Shown here: positions 45,814-56,505 of the stretch, piece by piece | Layout of the letters: every line of letters begins with the position of its first letter | Position numbering within the stretch: position 1 is the first letter of the stretch | DNA from: Zea mays | Lineage: Eukaryota > Streptophyta > Magnoliopsida > Poales > Poaceae | Assembly: GCF_902167145.1 (NCBI RefSeq) | Contig: NC_050098.1 | Span: 112,320,207 to 112,384,206 of the forward strand | DNA length: 64,000 nt | Direction of reading: 5' to 3' | Notes under the pieces: model-generated | Seen by the model: the letters and a program-made list of their open reading frames with translations, nothing else | Told to the model about the DNA's origin: nothing | The model's database searches: none | Program-made: the position numbers and the translations under genes

Positions 45814-47526
45814 TCAAACAAAAAATTTGCGAAGGTTGTCTATGTTCCAGGAATGTTCCAGGTCTTCGCTAGATTGTGTTGTTAATCTGTACGCGCTGGG
45901 AGACGACTTCGTCTTGACGATAAATGGTCCTTCCCACTTTGGTTCTAGCTTACCCCGTGACTCTATCCGGGTTGTGCGGACAAGTAAGAGGTCCCCTTCG
46001 TTGAATTCTCTTGGGACGACTGCGTGGTCGCGCCAGGCCTTCGTTTGGGCTTGATATTTATCGAGGGCCTGCAGGGCGAAGACACGGTCTCCGTCAATGA
46101 GGTCTTTGGAAGTTGGCTCGTCGACGTCGGGTACTGCTGAAGCGCTTGTCCGCTGGGACCCATGTTTGATTTCCTGCGGGGTCATGGCCTCCGATTCGTA
46201 TAGCAGGCGAAAGGGAGGGAATCCGGTCGCCCGGCACTCGGTCGTGTTCAGTGCCCAGACTGCTTCAGGTAGCAGGTCGGCCCATTTGCCCTTCTTGTCG
46301 TCGAGGAGCATTTTCTTGATCGCTATGAAAATCTTGCCGTTGGCGCGCTCCACGACGCTGTTGGATTGTGGGTGGTACACTGAGGCGAAGGCAAGTTTGG
46401 TGCCAATGGAGAAGCAGAAATCCCTGAAGTCTTGGCTGTCAAATTGCTTGCCATTGTCAACTGTGAGCTCAGACGGGACTCCAAACCAACAAACAATGTT
46501 TTGCCAGAAGAATTTCTGGGCAGTCTTTGATGTTATTGTGGATACTGCCCTCGCCTCGATCCATTTGATAAAATACTCGACAGCGACGAAGGTGAACTTG
46601 AGGTTCCCTTGGGCCGTGGGTAGTGGCCCGACAATGTCCAGGCCCCAGCGCTGAAGGGGCCACGTGTGGGCGATTAGCTTTGTGAATTGCGAAGGGCTTC
46701 CTAAGCGTGGAGAAAACTTCTGGCAGGCTTCGCATGACCTTGTGACCCGATTTGCGGCGCAGATCATGGCGGGCCAATAGAAGCCTTGTCGGATCACCTT
46801 TGCGGCTAGGGCCCCAGGCCCTGCGTGAGAGCCGCAAGTCCCGCTATGGACTTCGCGCAGGATTTGGACGCCTTTGGTCTCAGTGACACATTTAAGCATG
46901 GGTTGGCTAACCCCCTTGTAAAGTTGGCTTCGGTGTTTGAGGTGCTTGGCCTCATTGATATCGGTTGGATGATAGTACCCCTGCAGGAACAGGTTTATTG
47001 GTGCCCACGAGTCTTCGGTCATGATAAGGTTGACTATGCGGTGGCCCTCACTGTCATTGGTTATTTGGAGGCCCTCTGGGCTGCGGACGGCTGGCATGCC
47101 GATGACATGGTAGAATACGTCGGAGGGCAGGGCCTCGCCTCTGGCGGCTGTCTTGGCCAATGCGTCGGCCTCCTCATTCTTGGCACGGTCCACATGCTGC
47201 AAGGTGAAACCTTTGAATTGCCTCTCGAGACTGTGGATAGCCGCGAGGTACTGCATAAGTGCGGGGTCCTTCGCTGCGTAATCTTTCTCGACTTGGCCGG
47301 CGACTACCTTGGAGTCTATTCTGATGATGCAGGTAGTGACACCAAGTGCCCTTAGCTTGCGAAGGCCGAGGATGACAACTTCGTATTCTGCTATATTGTT
47401 GGTGCATCTGTCAGACTCCAAAGCAAAGCTGAGGCGTGCTGCATATCTGTGCTTCACCCCTGTGGGTGAGGTAATGACTGCAGCGGCGCCTGCCCCCTCA
47501 TGGCACCATGCGCCGTCGCACTGGAT
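45814..47526 (-). CDS. pol: Tat-A pol: second RNase H-like domain and integrase
   Basis: The open frame from 47457 has 547 residues, and the same frame extends back to 47526 just after an in-frame TGA. It starts with a second RNase H-like domain (QCDGAWCHEGAGAAAV, then NNIAEYEVVILGLRKL), a known Tat-lineage feature. Integrase follows: the zinc part has H204, H211, C242 and C245, and the catalytic core has D274 (GLDIVGPLP), D334 (TVDNGKQF) and E370 (VVERANGK). The C-terminus carries a KLEPKWEGPFIV-type GPY/F-like block and ends LRKFFV. It inserts element cDNA into chromosomes. All catalytic residues are present. Confidence 0.9.
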   Translation of the reverse strand: MQCDGAWCHEGAGAAAVITSPTGVKHRYAARLSFALESDRCTNNIAEYEVVILGLRKLRALGVTTCIIRIDSKVVAGQVEKDYAAKDPALMQYLAAIHSLERQFKGFTLQHVDRAKNEEADALAKTAARGEALPSDVFYHVIGMPAVRSPEGLQITNDSEGHRIVNLIMTEDSWAPINLFLQGYYHPTDINEAKHLKHRSQLYKGVSQPMLKCVTETKGVQILREVHSGTCGSHAGPGALAAKVIRQGFYWPAMICAANRVTRSCEACQKFSPRLGSPSQFTKLIAHTWPLQRWGLDIVGPLPTAQGNLKFTFVAVEYFIKWIEARAVSTITSKTAQKFFWQNIVCWFGVPSELTVDNGKQFDSQDFRDFCFSIGTKLAFASVYHPQSNSVVERANGKIFIAIKKMLLDDKKGKWADLLPEAVWALNTTECRATGFPPFRLLYESEAMTPQEIKHGSQRTSASAVPDVDEPTSKDLIDGDRVFALQALDKYQAQTKAWRDHAVVPREFNEGDLLLVRTTRIESRGKLEPKWEGPFIVKTKSSPSAYRLTTQSSEDLEHSWNIDNLRKFFV

Positions 47527-47529
47527 TGT

Positions 47530-49620
47530 TCACACCTTCTCTGCGGACCTGTCCGGCTGCGTTATTGGCCCAGTCCAGTCGACGATGAAGTCTGCCAGGA
47601 CTTGTGACTTGATGGCTGTCCTGGGCTTAAATGTGATATGGTAGCCGGAGAGTTCAGCTGCCCATTTGGTAATCCGGACTGATGCCTCCGGGTTTCTAAA
47701 CAATTCACCGAGTCCCCTATCTGAGGTGACCCGGACCTTGAACGCTTCAAAATAATGGCGCAATTTGCGCGAAGCCATAACAACTGCGTAGGCGATTTTT
47801 TCCAGTTCCGTCATATTGCATTTTGATGTCATGAGTACTTCGGAGACGTAATAAACTGGACATTGCTTGATCGTGCCCTCTCTGTCCTGCTCTTGAACCA
47901 GTGCTGCGCTGATCGCATGCGGCGAAGCTGCGATGTAGAGCAACAGGGGTAGCGAGGGGTTGGGGCTTGTAAGAATCGCCAACTCTGATAGGTACTGCTT
48001 TAATGAAGAGAAGGCCGCTGCTTGCTCTGGTCCCCATGCGAAGTCTTTTGCGCCGCGGAGTGTTTTGAGGAAAGGGAGGCTTCGCTCTGTGGATTTGGAG
48101 ATGAATCTGTTGAGGGCGGCCAATCTGCTTGTCAGTCGTTGGACGTCTCTGGCTGACTGCGGGGGCGTCATGTTGATGATGGCCTGGATTTTGGTCGGAT
48201 TGGCTTCGATCCCGCGGTGCGACACCAGGTAGCCCAGTATTTTCCCCTGGCGAACGTCGAAGACGCACTTTTCAGGGTTTAGGCGAAGTCGTGCATCCCG
48301 CATGTTCGCAAACGTTTCGGCGAGGTCAGCCAGATGGTCTTCCTTGCTTCTGCTGGCGACGACGATGTCGTCCATATACGTAAATATGTTTCTGGCGACT
48401 TGGCTCTCGAGCACCGTTTTGGTGAGCCGAGAGAATGTGGACCCGGCGTTCTTAAGTCCCTCCGGCATTCTGATGAAGCAATACGTGCCGAAGGGTGTTA
48501 TGAAACTAGTGCTTGCCTTGTCCTCCTCCTTCATATATATTTGATGGTAGCCGGAGAAGCAATCAAGGAGTGACATGACTTCGCACCCGGCCACACTATC
48601 GACGATTTTGTCGATCCGAGGCAGCGGGAAGTTGTCCTTGGGGCAGGCCTTGTTGAGACTGGTGAAATCAATGCACATCCGACATTTGCCACTCTTCTTC
48701 TGCACCATCACTACATTGGCGAGCCATGTAAGGTAGGCGACTGGCTCGATAAATTTGGCCTCAAGCAGGCGATGTACCTCGGCCTTGGCGGCTTCTGTCT
48801 TCTCATCAGACATCTTGTGCAGCCGCTGTTTCTTCGGCCTCACCGAAGGGTCGATTCCCATGCTGTGCTCGATGATGGAGCGACTGACTCCGACTTGGTC
48901 GAGGGCAGACCAGGCAAAGACGTGTTTATTTTTGGACAAACAGCAGAGGAGTCTCTCCTCGTCATGCGAAGTGAGGTCTTCGCTGATGGTGACCGTTTGC
49001 TTGGGCGTTGCCTGGTCGAGGGGAACAGTCTTGGTCCCATCGTTGCTCTGCAGCTGTGCCTTGTCATGTTCTTTGGCGGTTGGGCTGGCAGACTCGGGGA
49101 CCTCGTGCTGGGTCGTGAGGCAGTGTATGTTCCTTTGCCCAGGAACGAAGTCACTTTCTATGTTGCACGCGGCCTGCTGGTTGCCGTAGACTGTGATCGC
49201 GCCTTGCGGACCTAGGATCTTCATGCACAGGTAAAGTCCGTGAATGGCTGCCTCAAACTTGTTGATGGAGCCCTGACCCATTATGGTGTTGTACGGGTAC
49301 ACCATGTCGACGATGTCAAACATGACTTTCTCACTTCGTGTATTGGGTGCTACACCGAAGGAGAGGGGTAGCTCTATTTTGCTGACAGGAAAGGTGCCCT
49401 TGCCGCCGAAGCCATACAGTGGGTTGTCCGAAGGCTTAAGCAAGATGTGGCTGATGCCCATGCGGTCGAAGGCATGGAGGAAAATGATATCCGCCTGGCT
49501 GCCATTGTCGACTAAGACTTTGTGCAGGTCCCAGCCTGCCACGCTGCAGTTGATAACCATGGCGTCGATGTGGGGTGCGCTGCGCAGGTCGACGTCTCGG
49601 GCGTCGAAGGTCAATGGCAC
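47530..49620 (-). CDS. pol: Tat-A pol: protease, reverse transcriptase, RNase H
   Basis: This is a 696-residue open frame. The aspartic protease has D38-N-G-S41 (VLVDNGSQADIIF), the DNGS variant. The reverse transcriptase includes FPLPRIDKIVD, LLDCFSGYHQ with D353, and the YMDD box at 415-418 (TYMDDIVV). RNase H follows (LLLYIAASPHAISAALVQ, then KLRHYFEAFKVRV). The frame stops at 47530 with TGA where EKV-TIQCDG suggests a lost Trp codon. Upstream, a TAG at 49636 separates it from the gag tail in the same frame. It makes element cDNA in cytoplasmic particles. Apart from the stops, the enzyme looks intact. Confidence 0.92.
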   Translation of the reverse strand: MPLTFDARDVDLRSAPHIDAMVINCSVAGWDLHKVLVDNGSQADIIFLHAFDRMGISHILLKPSDNPLYGFGGKGTFPVSKIELPLSFGVAPNTRSEKVMFDIVDMVYPYNTIMGQGSINKFEAAIHGLYLCMKILGPQGAITVYGNQQAACNIESDFVPGQRNIHCLTTQHEVPESASPTAKEHDKAQLQSNDGTKTVPLDQATPKQTVTISEDLTSHDEERLLCCLSKNKHVFAWSALDQVGVSRSIIEHSMGIDPSVRPKKQRLHKMSDEKTEAAKAEVHRLLEAKFIEPVAYLTWLANVVMVQKKSGKCRMCIDFTSLNKACPKDNFPLPRIDKIVDSVAGCEVMSLLDCFSGYHQIYMKEEDKASTSFITPFGTYCFIRMPEGLKNAGSTFSRLTKTVLESQVARNIFTYMDDIVVASRSKEDHLADLAETFANMRDARLRLNPEKCVFDVRQGKILGYLVSHRGIEANPTKIQAIINMTPPQSARDVQRLTSRLAALNRFISKSTERSLPFLKTLRGAKDFAWGPEQAAAFSSLKQYLSELAILTSPNPSLPLLLYIAASPHAISAALVQEQDREGTIKQCPVYYVSEVLMTSKCNMTELEKIAYAVVMASRKLRHYFEAFKVRVTSDRGLGELFRNPEASVRITKWAAELSGYHITFKPRTAIKSQVLADFIVDWTGPITQPDRSAEKV

Positions 49621-49635
49621 ATGGGACCACTTTGT

Positions 49636-50300
49636 CTACACGACTGGACCGGTGATTGCGACGTGGTTGATGTTGTGGTAGTGGTCCCTCTTCTGTCGCT
49701 TTGTGTCGAAGTCGACGCTAGACCCCCCAGTGATCATGTGAATGACTCTGCGATACGACTGATCGGCGAAGTCTTCTTGCTTTGGGGCTTGGGGGTGGTT
49801 GGGGTGGTGGATGTTTTGCTGTTGTGGGTGTGGAGGTGGGAGTGGGGGAGGTACGATTTGTACCTCCTGGTGGTGTTGGTATGCGTGGTGAGGTGAATGC
49901 GGAGCGGGGCCGTGGTTGTATGGCTGAGGGGGTTGTTGATATGTGTGCGCGACAACTCTAGGGTTGTCGGCTGGTTGCGCCCGTGCCATACTATCTCTGG
50001 TGGCCTTCGTCTCTGGGCAGTCTCTTGTAGGGTGCGCACAGTCTTCGCCGTGGAACAAGCAGTAAAATCCGCGCGGCTGCTGCGCACGTCCCCGGCCCCG
50101 ACCACGAGTTCTGTTTCCGTGGCCCTGGGGGATACTCCTGGCGGCGAGGGGTCTCACCAGCGGGGTGCTGGTTGGCGATGTTGTGTACCTGCTGCTGACT
50201 GCGGCCGTCACGACCGGAGTCTGCCTGCGAAGGCCTCGTCCACGTACGGCTGGACTACGGAGGGTATTTAGGTTTCCTCTGAGACTCGACTTTGCACTGG
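49636..50300 (-). pseudogene. gag: Tat-A gag, nucleocapsid part
   Basis: This frame is shifted by one relative to the upstream gag frame. It has an RGRGRGRAQQPRG basic stretch, a zinc-binding-like CLFHGEDCAHPTRDC block (CxxHx-type, as in Tat Gag), and a His/Pro/Gln-rich linker. It ends at NHVAITGPVV before TAG. The open frame as such extends to 50442, but the part above about 50300 overlaps the true gag frame. Confidence 0.75.
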
Positions 50301-51424
50301 TGGAGCTCTTCGGATCTGGCGTATTTTTCGAATAGCTGATACAACTCCTGGAGGTTCCTGGGCAGATCTCTGATGCAGTGGCTGTAAAGGACGCCAGCCC
50401 GAAGGCCACTGATGGCGTAGTGAATGGCGATTTGGTCATCAACCGAAGGCAGTTGTGACTTGAGAGTCAGAAACTTGTGGTAGTACTCCCGCAGAGTTTC
50501 TCTTTCTAGTTGCTTGCAGAGTGAAAGTTCAGCCAAGGCGTTGGTGTCTGGGCGGTACCCTTGGAAGTTGAGCAGGAATTTGTCCCGGATACTTCTCCAG
50601 GAGTCGATGGACAACGGGGGCAACCTGGTGTACCAGGTGAGGGCCGGGCCTTCGAGGGCGATGATGAATGACTTGGCCATCATGGCGTCGTCCCCTCCGG
50701 ATGATGCAACAGCGACCTGATAGCTCATGATATACTCTGCTGGGTCAGTGCTGTCGTTGTACTTGGGATAGGTCCCTGCCTTGAGGTTGGCGGGCCATGG
50801 TGACACTTGCAGGTGTGGCGCCAGGGGACTCCGCTCGTCAAGGTAGTTGACACCTTGGAATGATGCGGCATGCGGGATGGCGTGTCCGCGCTGAGGGATG
50901 AACAGGTCTTCGATTTGTGCGCGCTGTTGGAGGGGTGGGCCGTGTTGCAGACCGAGTTGGCCTTCGCGCTGCATGAGTGCGATCTCTTGCTCAAGCTCCT
51001 GAGCCTTTTGCTCTTCATCGCGTATCATCTGGCGCACCTTGGCTTGCGCAGACACACGTTGGCACTTGGCCTCGAGGATCTCTTTTTGCTTCTGGAGGTT
51101 GCGGTTCTTGATGCGCAGGGCACGCAGCTGTAGTTGTTCCTCTGCTGAAACGCCGATGACTTCGCCGTCCTCGGTGGCGTCCATGCCCTCCAATGGAGTG
51201 AAGCCTGGGGGAGGTTGTGGTTGTCCTCCGGAGCTGCAGGTGCGGAGACTGCCTTCGGGTGTGGGTTGTTCATTGCGCTGCCTCTTGCTGAGTGCGTCGT
51301 CTTCGCAGGCTTCTTGGTGGGTGGTGTCGACAAGGGCCTTGCCCTTTTTCTCGGCCATCAGCGCTGCCTTCGCAGCTTCGTCAACGGATGGGGCTGCCTT
51401 CGAGCTAGCTCTCTTGGGTGCCAT
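50255..51424 (-). CDS. gag: Tat-A gag, capsid part
   Basis: This is a 389-residue frame beginning MAPKRASSKAAPSVDEAAKA, about 25-40 bases after the primer binding site region. It has a Lys/Gln/Glu coiled coil (residues about 100-155) and a Retrotrans_gag-type capsid domain (PF03732-like: ALTWYTRLPPLSIDSWRSI and LLNFQGYRPDTNALAELS, then LREYYHKFLTLKSQLP). It forms the particle shell. A frameshift near 50260-50300 cuts it from the zinc-knuckle part. Confidence 0.9.
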   Translation of the reverse strand: MAPKRASSKAAPSVDEAAKAALMAEKKGKALVDTTHQEACEDDALSKRQRNEQPTPEGSLRTCSSGGQPQPPPGFTPLEGMDATEDGEVIGVSAEEQLQLRALRIKNRNLQKQKEILEAKCQRVSAQAKVRQMIRDEEQKAQELEQEIALMQREGQLGLQHGPPLQQRAQIEDLFIPQRGHAIPHAASFQGVNYLDERSPLAPHLQVSPWPANLKAGTYPKYNDSTDPAEYIMSYQVAVASSGGDDAMMAKSFIIALEGPALTWYTRLPPLSIDSWRSIRDKFLLNFQGYRPDTNALAELSLCKQLERETLREYYHKFLTLKSQLPSVDDQIAIHYAISGLRAGVLYSHCIRDLPRNLQELYQLFEKYARSEELHQCKVESQRKPKYPP

Positions 51425-51448
51425 CGCGGGTGGTTTTTCGTAGCACGA

Positions 51449-51462
51449 ACGGTGGGCGCCAA
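51449..51462 (-). promoter_or_regulatory. Primer binding site of Tat-A
   Basis: On the minus strand TTGGCGCCCACCGT directly follows the 5' LTR. Tat-B has the same TTGGCGCCCACC at the same place. It is not the initiator-Met site. I do not assign the tRNA. Confidence 0.75.
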
Positions 51463-51463
51463 A

Positions 51464-51943
51464 TGTTGGAACTTGCTCTCCCGAGCAAGATGATCCAACG
51501 GGGGAGTGAAAGTAATGAAAACAAGGTTTTAGCTCAGGAAGGCAATTGCTCTGTTAATCTAGCCTCTCAAGGGCACTGTGCGGGGGTATTTATAGGTGCC
51601 TGAGTGCCCAGCGTCTTGGGTTAAGGACGCATGTGCCCTCAGGCGCCCTGGTTATCCCCAGAATATTCCTATAAAGCAGGGTTACAGACTGTAATTACAG
51701 AGAAACCTTTACAAATTAGGCCCGTAATGCGCAACGGCCACGCGGGGCCTGTTACAATGGGCCGGTATGCACGTGGGCCTTCGTGTTGGACGAGGCTGCG
51801 GGATGGGGCGACCGCATCGTAGGCCTTCGTCCTGCGGCGTGTTGGACGAAGGGTGGAGACTGGCAGTCTTCTTGTCTCCGTTGGTGCAGCGAGATTGGCG
51901 AAGGCATCGAGCGAAGGGTAGCATCTTCGCCTTCGCCCCAACA
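51464..51943 (-). repeat. 5' LTR of Tat-A
   Basis: This 480-bp LTR is the partner of 27919-28398 and lies next to the gag start. A minus-strand CTATAAATACC at about 51586-51596 is the probable gag-pol promoter TATA box. It is followed by the TCGAC duplication. Confidence 0.92.
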
Positions 51944-51948
51944 TCGAC

Positions 51949-52551
51949 TAGCTAGTTCTCGGTGCTAATGTGGCAAACATTGATATCTCCCCTTTGTTGG
52001 TGGTCTCTCAAAAAGTGATGTCGGATGTCTATGTGCTTAGTGTGATTGTGTTCAACAGGATTATCCGCTAAGCGGATTGCACTCTCATTATCACATAGGA
52101 GTGGGACTTTGCTCAGATTGTAGCCAAAGTCCTGGAGGGTTTGCCTAATCCAAAGTAGTTGTGCGCAACACTGACCTGCGACAACATACTCGGCCTCAGC
52201 GGTGGATAGGGCAACAGATGTTTGTTTCTTTGAGCTCTAAGACATCTGAGACCTTCCTAGAAACTGATAAGTCCTCGATGTGCTCTTCCTATCAACCCGG
52301 CATCCGGCATAGTCGGAATCTGAATATCTGATAAGGTCAAAGGTTGACCCCTTTGGATACCAGATCCCGAAGCAAGGCATATGAACTAAGTAAAGAATAC
52401 AGTTCACAAGCACAAGGTGACATTCCTTGGGGTTGGATTGAAATCTAGCACACATGCATACGCTAAGCATTAAATTCGGTCTACTAGCACAAAGATAAAG
52501 TAATGACCCTATCATAGACCGGTATGCCTTTTGATCAACGGACTTACCTCC
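51949..52551 (-). pseudogene. pol: copia-3 RNase H, middle piece
   Basis: The minus strand resumes copia-3 pol after Tat-B (KSVDQKAYRSMIGSLLYLCA), with YSDSDYAGCRVDRKSTS and, after one stop near 52237, ALSTAEAEYVVAGQCC and HTKHIDIRHHFLRD blocks of copia RNase H. It ends in CHISTEN-LVD at the Tat-A junction. RNase H degrades the RNA template during reverse transcription. Stops show decay. The pieces at 27832-27918 and 62060-63586 belong to the same gene. Confidence 0.85.
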
Positions 52552-53155
52552 TGTTGGGGACTTGTTCTCAAATGCTATGAATTAAGAACAAGGCAACACA
52601 AAAGTTAATGACTAAAGACCTTTCGTCCTTCGAAGCATTATTTCCCTTAGGATATAATGATCTTCAGACGAAGGTCATGAAGGACATACCTTCATCATCT
52701 CAATATACGATGGAAAGCATAATCATATGACATATATAAAACATGAGTAATCATATGGTATCATTCAAGCATTTTTATTATATAATTATGAATAAACATG
52801 GATAATATTTAATTACATTTATACCTTTGGCTTGACACAAGGTGAGAATCCGAGTATGACATGCGAGTGAATATAAGCCAACGTGAACAGTATGGGGGTA
52901 CTGTTCATCTATTTATAGGCACAGGGCACAGCCTGTGAGATATTACATTCATGCCCTTTGCAAAATATTACAATTATGACACAGACTCTCATGGATCAAT
53001 CGGTCATTTCATCTTTAAGTCGGTGCAGTCCTTCGTCTTGATACATGCCACTATGCCGAAGCTTTATGGATGATAGCTTCGGCACTGCTTTTGAGAGGAT
53101 CTGCCGAAGGTGTTTCTTCTTACAGGATCTTCGGCGACGAAGCATACCCCCAACA
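52552..53155 (-). repeat. 3' LTR of Tat-B
   Basis: This 604-bp LTR pairs with 61451-62054. The adjoining inner sequence (53156-53170) reads CCGCGAAGGGGCTAC on the minus strand, the likely polypurine tract. Confidence 0.92.
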
Positions 53156-53413
53156 GTAGCCCCTTCGCGGTGCTAGATCGTTTTTCGTAACGAGCTTGAT
53201 CCGTGAAAAAGTCTCCTAGGCTTCGGAATGCCGAAGGTCCGAAAACACCTTCCCTGAGCTCGTTGCCGAGAAACGATTAAAATATTCCATGCGGCGGGTA
53301 CATGCGTCCTGGCGATTCACCTTCTCGGGTTATGTGGCCCACCATTCAGTGGGTGCGGGCGACTGTTCGTCCGGTGCGGAAGACTTGACGATTTGCCTTC
53401 CCACCTGCGGCAC

Positions 53414-53422
53414 TATATAAAC
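53414..53422 (+). promoter_or_regulatory. TATA box for the Tat-B antisense ORF
   Basis: TATATAAAC on the plus strand lies about 209 bp upstream of the antisense-ORF ATG at 53623. It matches the position of the TATAAAAGG box of Tat-A. Confidence 0.55.
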
Positions 53423-53622
53423 AGACCGGTAGGTGTGAAGTTACCACAACATTCATTGCTATTGCACTGTTTTGCTGCCAAAAATTTGACCATAGCTAAA
53501 GCTTGTTCATCGCACTCAACCGAAGCACCGCTGTTGGTTTTGCTTCGTCACAAGAGGAAGAGCTTCGGGAAAATTAAAAAAGTTAACAACTTCATCAAAA
53601 ATTGTGAGGAATTCATCATCAA

Positions 53623-56505
53623 ATGGCAAGGGTACGTTCCACTGCTAGGGTTACACGTGACGGAGAAGAAGCCGAAGCTGCTGAAACCGCTCCGATTTCC
53701 GAAGTGATGAAACGGTCGGGGCTGGTAGTGCCGGAGGATATTTCTGACGAAGGTGCACCTGCCGCCGAAGCTGAGCAGATTATTGCTGAGGAAGGTGAAT
53801 CTGAAGATGATTATAGTGTCGTGCCATCTAAACCCAGCCACCTGGAGTTTGGGAGGTCCACTGTTACTGAAGATGATATGCCTAAGTTGATAAAATTAGG
53901 CTATTTCAGTGAAGCCAAAAAGGAACTAATTCGCTTTGGCGGAGAGGAAATTACTCCGAAGCCAGAAAAGGATGAGGTGGTAGTCTTTAAAAGCTTCTTT
54001 AAAGCAGGATTAAGATTTCCTTTGATTGAGATGATTGCGGATGTTTTGAAGAAGTTTGGGATTTATGTTCATCAGCTAACTCCTAACGCCATCGTTAGGC
54101 TTAGCATCTACATCTGGGCTCTCCGAAGCCAGGGGCAGAACACCTTGCCGAAGGCTTTTGTCGGGCACATGAGCTTTATTATCAGACAAAAGCTAGAGAA
54201 GATGGGCTGCACGAGAACTTCGGCTGCTACAATTTTGCTTATCGCAAAGATGCGAAGTCTCCAGTTATCAGCTATCGTACCAAATGGCCAGCTGGCTGAA
54301 GACTGAATGGTTTTATGTCAAAGTTGATGAGAAAAAGGAGAAGCCGGTTCAAAGCCCATTAGAATTAATCTTCGGAGAGACTAGGCCCCAGTGCAACATG
54401 AAACCGGAGATTCCATGCCAAATTGCACTAGGCGAATTTCGAGTTATTACGGAGCACATTGGTACTAGGGATCTGGTGCAAGAATTCTTAGCTTTTAGAG
54501 TATTCCCAACTTTGAAAGAATGGGACATGCCGAAGCTCAAAGGGGAAAAGAAAAAGAAGGAATTTGTTAGGTTGCCCTATTACTATAAATTCAAGAAACA
54601 CTTCAAAGAACCTTGCTAAGAATGGTTAGACATGATTGAAGTTATGTGCAATGAGATCCTCGGCAACTATTCTAAAAAAGAAGATCAATTAATGATTGCA
54701 GCCTTCGGCACTCGACCGAAGCGAAGGTTGAACCGGGTGATGGATGCCCTGAATTTTGAGTATCCGGACTATGAGCGATTGGACAGAGGTGCCGAAGGAC
54801 AAAAGAGTTGCTAGCGTCCTGGATAAAGAAGCTGCTAAATTGGTGAAAAAGGATGAAGAAACTTTGAAGAAAAGAAAATTAAGCCCTGAGCTAAAGATAG
54901 CTGCTTCGAAGAAAAAGAAAGCTGTGGCTTTGAAGCGAAAAACGACTGATATTGAGGATGAAGCTCCTTCAACACCTCCTGCTACCGATGTGGAAGAAAT
55001 TTTAAAGGTAATGACTGAATCTTTGCCTGTCAAGCTAAGTCCACAAGGGCCACATCTGACGAAGTTTTTTCAGAAGGAAAAGGAGCCTTCGGTGGCAAAG
55101 AAGCCAGATGAGCCGAAAAATGAGGAATTATTCAAGTAGTTGAAGTTATCGAGCAGACACCGCCGCTGGCATCGGCGTCAAAGACTCCAGCTATTGAGAG
55201 CACCGCTGCTGCCGAAAGTGCCAAAGGTGAAACCGCTGAAAATGTAAATCTAGAGGCTACACTCTCTGAAATTGATACCATGCTTCTGGATGCGGCCTCA
55301 GAAGAAGTTGTTGCAGCCGCAGAAGAGATCCCTAGCACAGTGGCTGGAAAAGGGAAGGAGAAAGTCGAGGATACTTCGGCAGAAGATGACTTCAATTTCC
55401 AAGATATACTTGGGCAAGAATTGTCAAAGGCTGAAAAAGAAGAACTGAAAGAGTATGCTATATCTTGCGGGTACAGACCAGGTGCATTACTCTTCGGGGG
55501 AGTCAACGAAGAAAGCTTAGGATGCCTTCAGGACCACACTGGGGCGAAGGTTGTCGGCACTTTATCGAAGAGTGTTGGCTTCCCGAAGGTTGAGGCAGAC
55601 CTTAGCAGGTACCAGCGACAGCATATCGCCGGTAGCCTATTTTATGCTAACTTTAAGGTAAAATTCTTAACTTTTTATTGCTTTAACACGAAGATTGTTC
55701 TCTGATGAAGCTTATTTTATCAGAGCTTACTGCTGAGTAAAGTCCTGAGGATGCAACAAGACCTCGAGGACAAAAAGAATGAAATTATAATTGAAGGCCT
55801 AGAGAAGAAGATTAAAGACCATGAGGCTACCCTATAGAAAAAAGACTTCATACTTCAAACCATGGAAGGTTCACTAGCGAAGGCCCAGGCCGAAATTGCT
55901 AGATTGAATAGTTAACTCTCCACGCAAAAGAAAAATTTTGAAGCCAAACTCAAAGCTGAAGCTGAGAAAAAATCAAATTTGCGGAAATCACTGAAAGAAC
56001 TTCAAGAAAATTGCGTAAACTTCGGCAACCAGTGCCTGCAGCGGTTAAAGCAGGTTTTCAACTCGGTTGGAGCTAGCGCTGAGAAATTCAGTCCTTCGGT
56101 TGAGAACCTGCCGGAAACCTTCAAACATATTGAAGGCGAAGTTGATGCACTCGACGAAGTTATAGCTGGACATGCCGATTTCTGCGCTCTGCTAGCTTCT
56201 CGGGGCACAGTTGTTGCCTTCATAAAATCTGGCTGTGAACATGGAAAAATTGTCAACAGACCAAATTTTAGCTTATCACCGACAGATTTAATTGATATCT
56301 CCAGCCTAGCTTGGAGTATAGGAAATAGATTCATAACTCAAATTTGGGTAAAAGGCGGGCAAAAAATGGCCGGCGACGAAGCTCGAAGCCACCTTAAGCC
56401 GGTAAAAAATTTGTGCCTGTTACTTTACCTTCTTCTTGAACTCTATGTTTCTCTCATACCGTTTTAATATGTACAGGATGACGATGCTGAGGAACAATGA
56501 GCTGA
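53623..56505 (+). pseudogene. Tat-B antisense ORF (PF04195-like), broken
   Basis: It starts MARVRSTARVTRDGEEAEAA. The PF04195-like domain is clear: VVVFKSFFKAGLRFPLIEM, then FGIYVHQLTPNAIVRLSIYI. It shares QLTPNA and the FF-A-LR-P spacing with the Tat-A ORF, although the rest differs. The open frame to 54306 shifts near 54290 into WFYVKVDEKKEKPV. It meets a TAA at 54617-54619, continues with a Lys/Glu-rich part (54756-55139), an acidic part (55280-55660), and after a probable intron (AAGGTAAAATT near 55656) a coiled-coil part ending near 56500. The function is unknown. This copy is not translatable as a whole. Confidence 0.7.

Larger units (their letters stand above)
27919..51943 (-). mobile_element. 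Tat-A: Tat-lineage gypsy retrotransposon with antisense ORF
   Basis: The element has two 480-bp LTRs and exact TCGAC duplications (27914-27918, 51944-51948). It is about 11.4 kb without the 12.6-kb nested insertion. Gag-pol runs on the minus strand from the right LTR: gag, protease, reverse transcriptase, RNase H, a second RNase H-like domain, integrase. An antisense ORF on the plus strand fills the 3' part, a layout known for Tat elements such as Grande, Cinful, RIRE2 and Retand. By eye the LTRs differ at roughly 4 percent of positions. It inserted in copia-3 RNase H coding sequence. Confidence 0.92.

Noticed and set aside
46097..49681. Plus-strand ORFs of 79-185 codons across the Tat-A pol region
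   Set aside because: They are complements of the well-conserved minus-strand pol and have no domain of their own.
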